From Prosthecobacter debontii (GTDB lineage: Bacteria > Verrucomicrobiota > Verrucomicrobiia > Verrucomicrobiales > Verrucomicrobiaceae), in the NCBI GenBank assembly GCA_945860295.1, contig CAMAQH010000019.1, positions 1-64,000 on the forward strand: 64,000 nucleotides of DNA. The letters run 5' to 3'. Positions within the stretch are counted from its first letter, which is position 1; the number at the start of each line of letters is the position of its first letter. Below, piece by piece: positions 63,385 through 64,000 of the stretch. The notes under the pieces are model-generated. The model saw only the letters and a list, made by a program, of their open reading frames with translations, did not search any database and was not told the DNA's origin. Position numbers and translations under genes: made by a program.

Positions 63385-64000
63385 ATGGAAAACAACCTGC
63401 TCCTCCCCCCTAAAACGACCGGACAGTCCTCTACTTTAAGCCGCATCCATGAAACGTCGGCCAAGTTTCAGCGATACAAGATCCTGCTGTACCGCCGCTG
63501 GTGGTTTTTGTTATTAACAGCCAGTATAGGGGTCTGCATTCAAGCTCTTCGCATTACAGGCCAGCCGGACACTCACCAAAGCCTTGCAAAACTTGTCGCA
63601 GGTGGGCGCATCGTATCAAATGAGGGAAATGTAGGCTGGCAGGAACAGCTCACAGACTTTTACGGCACTATTATTGAGACTCTAGAGAGCGCGGAAATGA
63701 AGAAGCGCGCCTTGATGCGAGTCCACGCACTGCATCCAGACCTCAAGGATACCAATGTGGATATTCGCGTAGCCCAGACAAAGGGTTCGGCAATCTTCAA
63801 CGTTTTTGCAATTGGCTCCGAACCTAATTTCACCAAACTTTTCCTTGATGCCATGCTCGATGAATTTGTGTCCTTTAGACAGCAGATTCGCGAACAAGGT
63901 CTTGAGCGCGCTTTAAACGCATTCACTGAGACAGTTGTTAAAAAGAGTAAAGAGCTCCAAGAGCGCACCGAGAAACTAGAGGCCTTCCGCAAAGCCAACG
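63385..64000 (+). CDS. Wzz/Wzc-like chain-length determinant, partial
   Basis: The open frame starts at ATG 63385 and runs off the window, giving 205 residues. A cytoplasmic lead is followed by a membrane helix around residues 45-65 (WWFLLLTASIGVCIQALRIT) and a periplasmic Wzz-type domain. It then enters a charged helical stretch (VKKSKELQERTEKLEAFRKA) typical of the coiled-coil arm. GumC/Wzc-type proteins often carry a tyrosine-kinase domain at the C-terminus, but that part lies outside the window. It follows the Wza-like gene by 150 bp. Confidence 0.85.
   Translation, partial: MENNLLLPPKTTGQSSTLSRIHETSAKFQRYKILLYRRWWFLLLTASIGVCIQALRITGQPDTHQSLAKLVAGGRIVSNEGNVGWQEQLTDFYGTIIETLESAEMKKRALMRVHALHPDLKDTNVDIRVAQTKGSAIFNVFAIGSEPNFTKLFLDAMLDEFVSFRQQIREQGLERALNAFTETVVKKSKELQERTEKLEAFRKAN

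Overview
The window looks like a chromosomal segment of a Verrucomicrobiota bacterium, probably Verrucomicrobiaceae (Prosthecobacter/Verrucomicrobium-like). The evidence is two large secreted proteins of the PVC-type (Planctomycetes-Verrucomicrobia-Chlamydiae) heme-binding CxxCH class, a Tat-exported DUF1501 protein, a Tat-exported Gfo/Idh/MocA oxidoreductase, a Gram-negative envelope (TolC, HlyD, beta-barrel, Wza-like export), and a division/cell-wall (dcw) cluster with a LysM gene between murD and ftsW, as I recall from Chlamydia. The assignment is inferred from gene content only.

Layout. 0-1 kb: an RHS/YD-repeat remnant. 1-7 kb (+): a TPR/coiled-coil exported protein, mutY, an exported Amidase_3 protein and an SDR-shikimate kinase fusion. 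7-12.1 kb (-): two PVC-type cytochrome proteins. 12.4-12.5 kb: tandem tRNA-Lys(UUU) and tRNA-Lys(CUU). 12.7-14.9 kb (+): Gfo/Idh/MocA oxidoreductase and araD. 14.9-22.4 kb: an accessory stretch with a decayed membrane-protein gene, sodA, a 5'-truncated IS3-type transposase, a gene fragment, a four-gene operon (VTC-domain polymerase, DUF4956 membrane protein, HlyD adaptor, TolC channel; minus strand) and a second IS3 remnant. 22.4-34.5 kb (-): dcw cluster rsmH-ftsL-ftsI-murE-murF-mraY-murD-LysM-ftsW-murG, mostly joined by 4-bp overlaps, with no murC, murB, ddl, ftsQ, ftsA or ftsZ after murG. 35-39.8 kb (+): pyrC, a 42-bp tandem-repeat array, ilvB, an adenine-type DNA methyltransferase and ilvN. 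39.9-42.9 kb (+): PP2C phosphatase, histidine phosphatase, ffh. 42.9-50.7 kb (+): a lipid-degradation operon with patatin lipase, PaaK-like CoA ligase, thiolase, enoyl-CoA hydratase/3-hydroxyacyl-CoA dehydrogenase and acyl-CoA dehydrogenase. 50.7-59.4 kb: a DUF1232 protein, tRNA-Asp, an exported protein, class I aldolase, lipoprotein, rsgA, a long purF, DUF1501 protein and citrate synthase. 59.8-60.5 kb: a truncated ISAs1 transposase. 60.6-64 kb (+): the start of an exopolysaccharide export locus (outer-membrane beta-barrel, Wza-like protein, Wzz/Wzc-like protein running off the end).

How the parts fit. The dcw genes make lipid II and build the septum. The lipid operon can be read as release of acyl chains, activation to acyl-CoA and a complete beta-oxidation spiral, with citrate synthase nearby but not in the operon. 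The VTC-DUF4956-HlyD-TolC operon is the best candidate for an undescribed system: a predicted polyphosphate-type polymerase co-transcribed with an uncharacterised membrane protein and the periplasmic and outer-membrane parts of an export machine, but with no recognisable ATPase or RND pump. Several nested palindromic elements lie between genes, and one appears to have replaced the C-terminal end of the fadJ-like gene.
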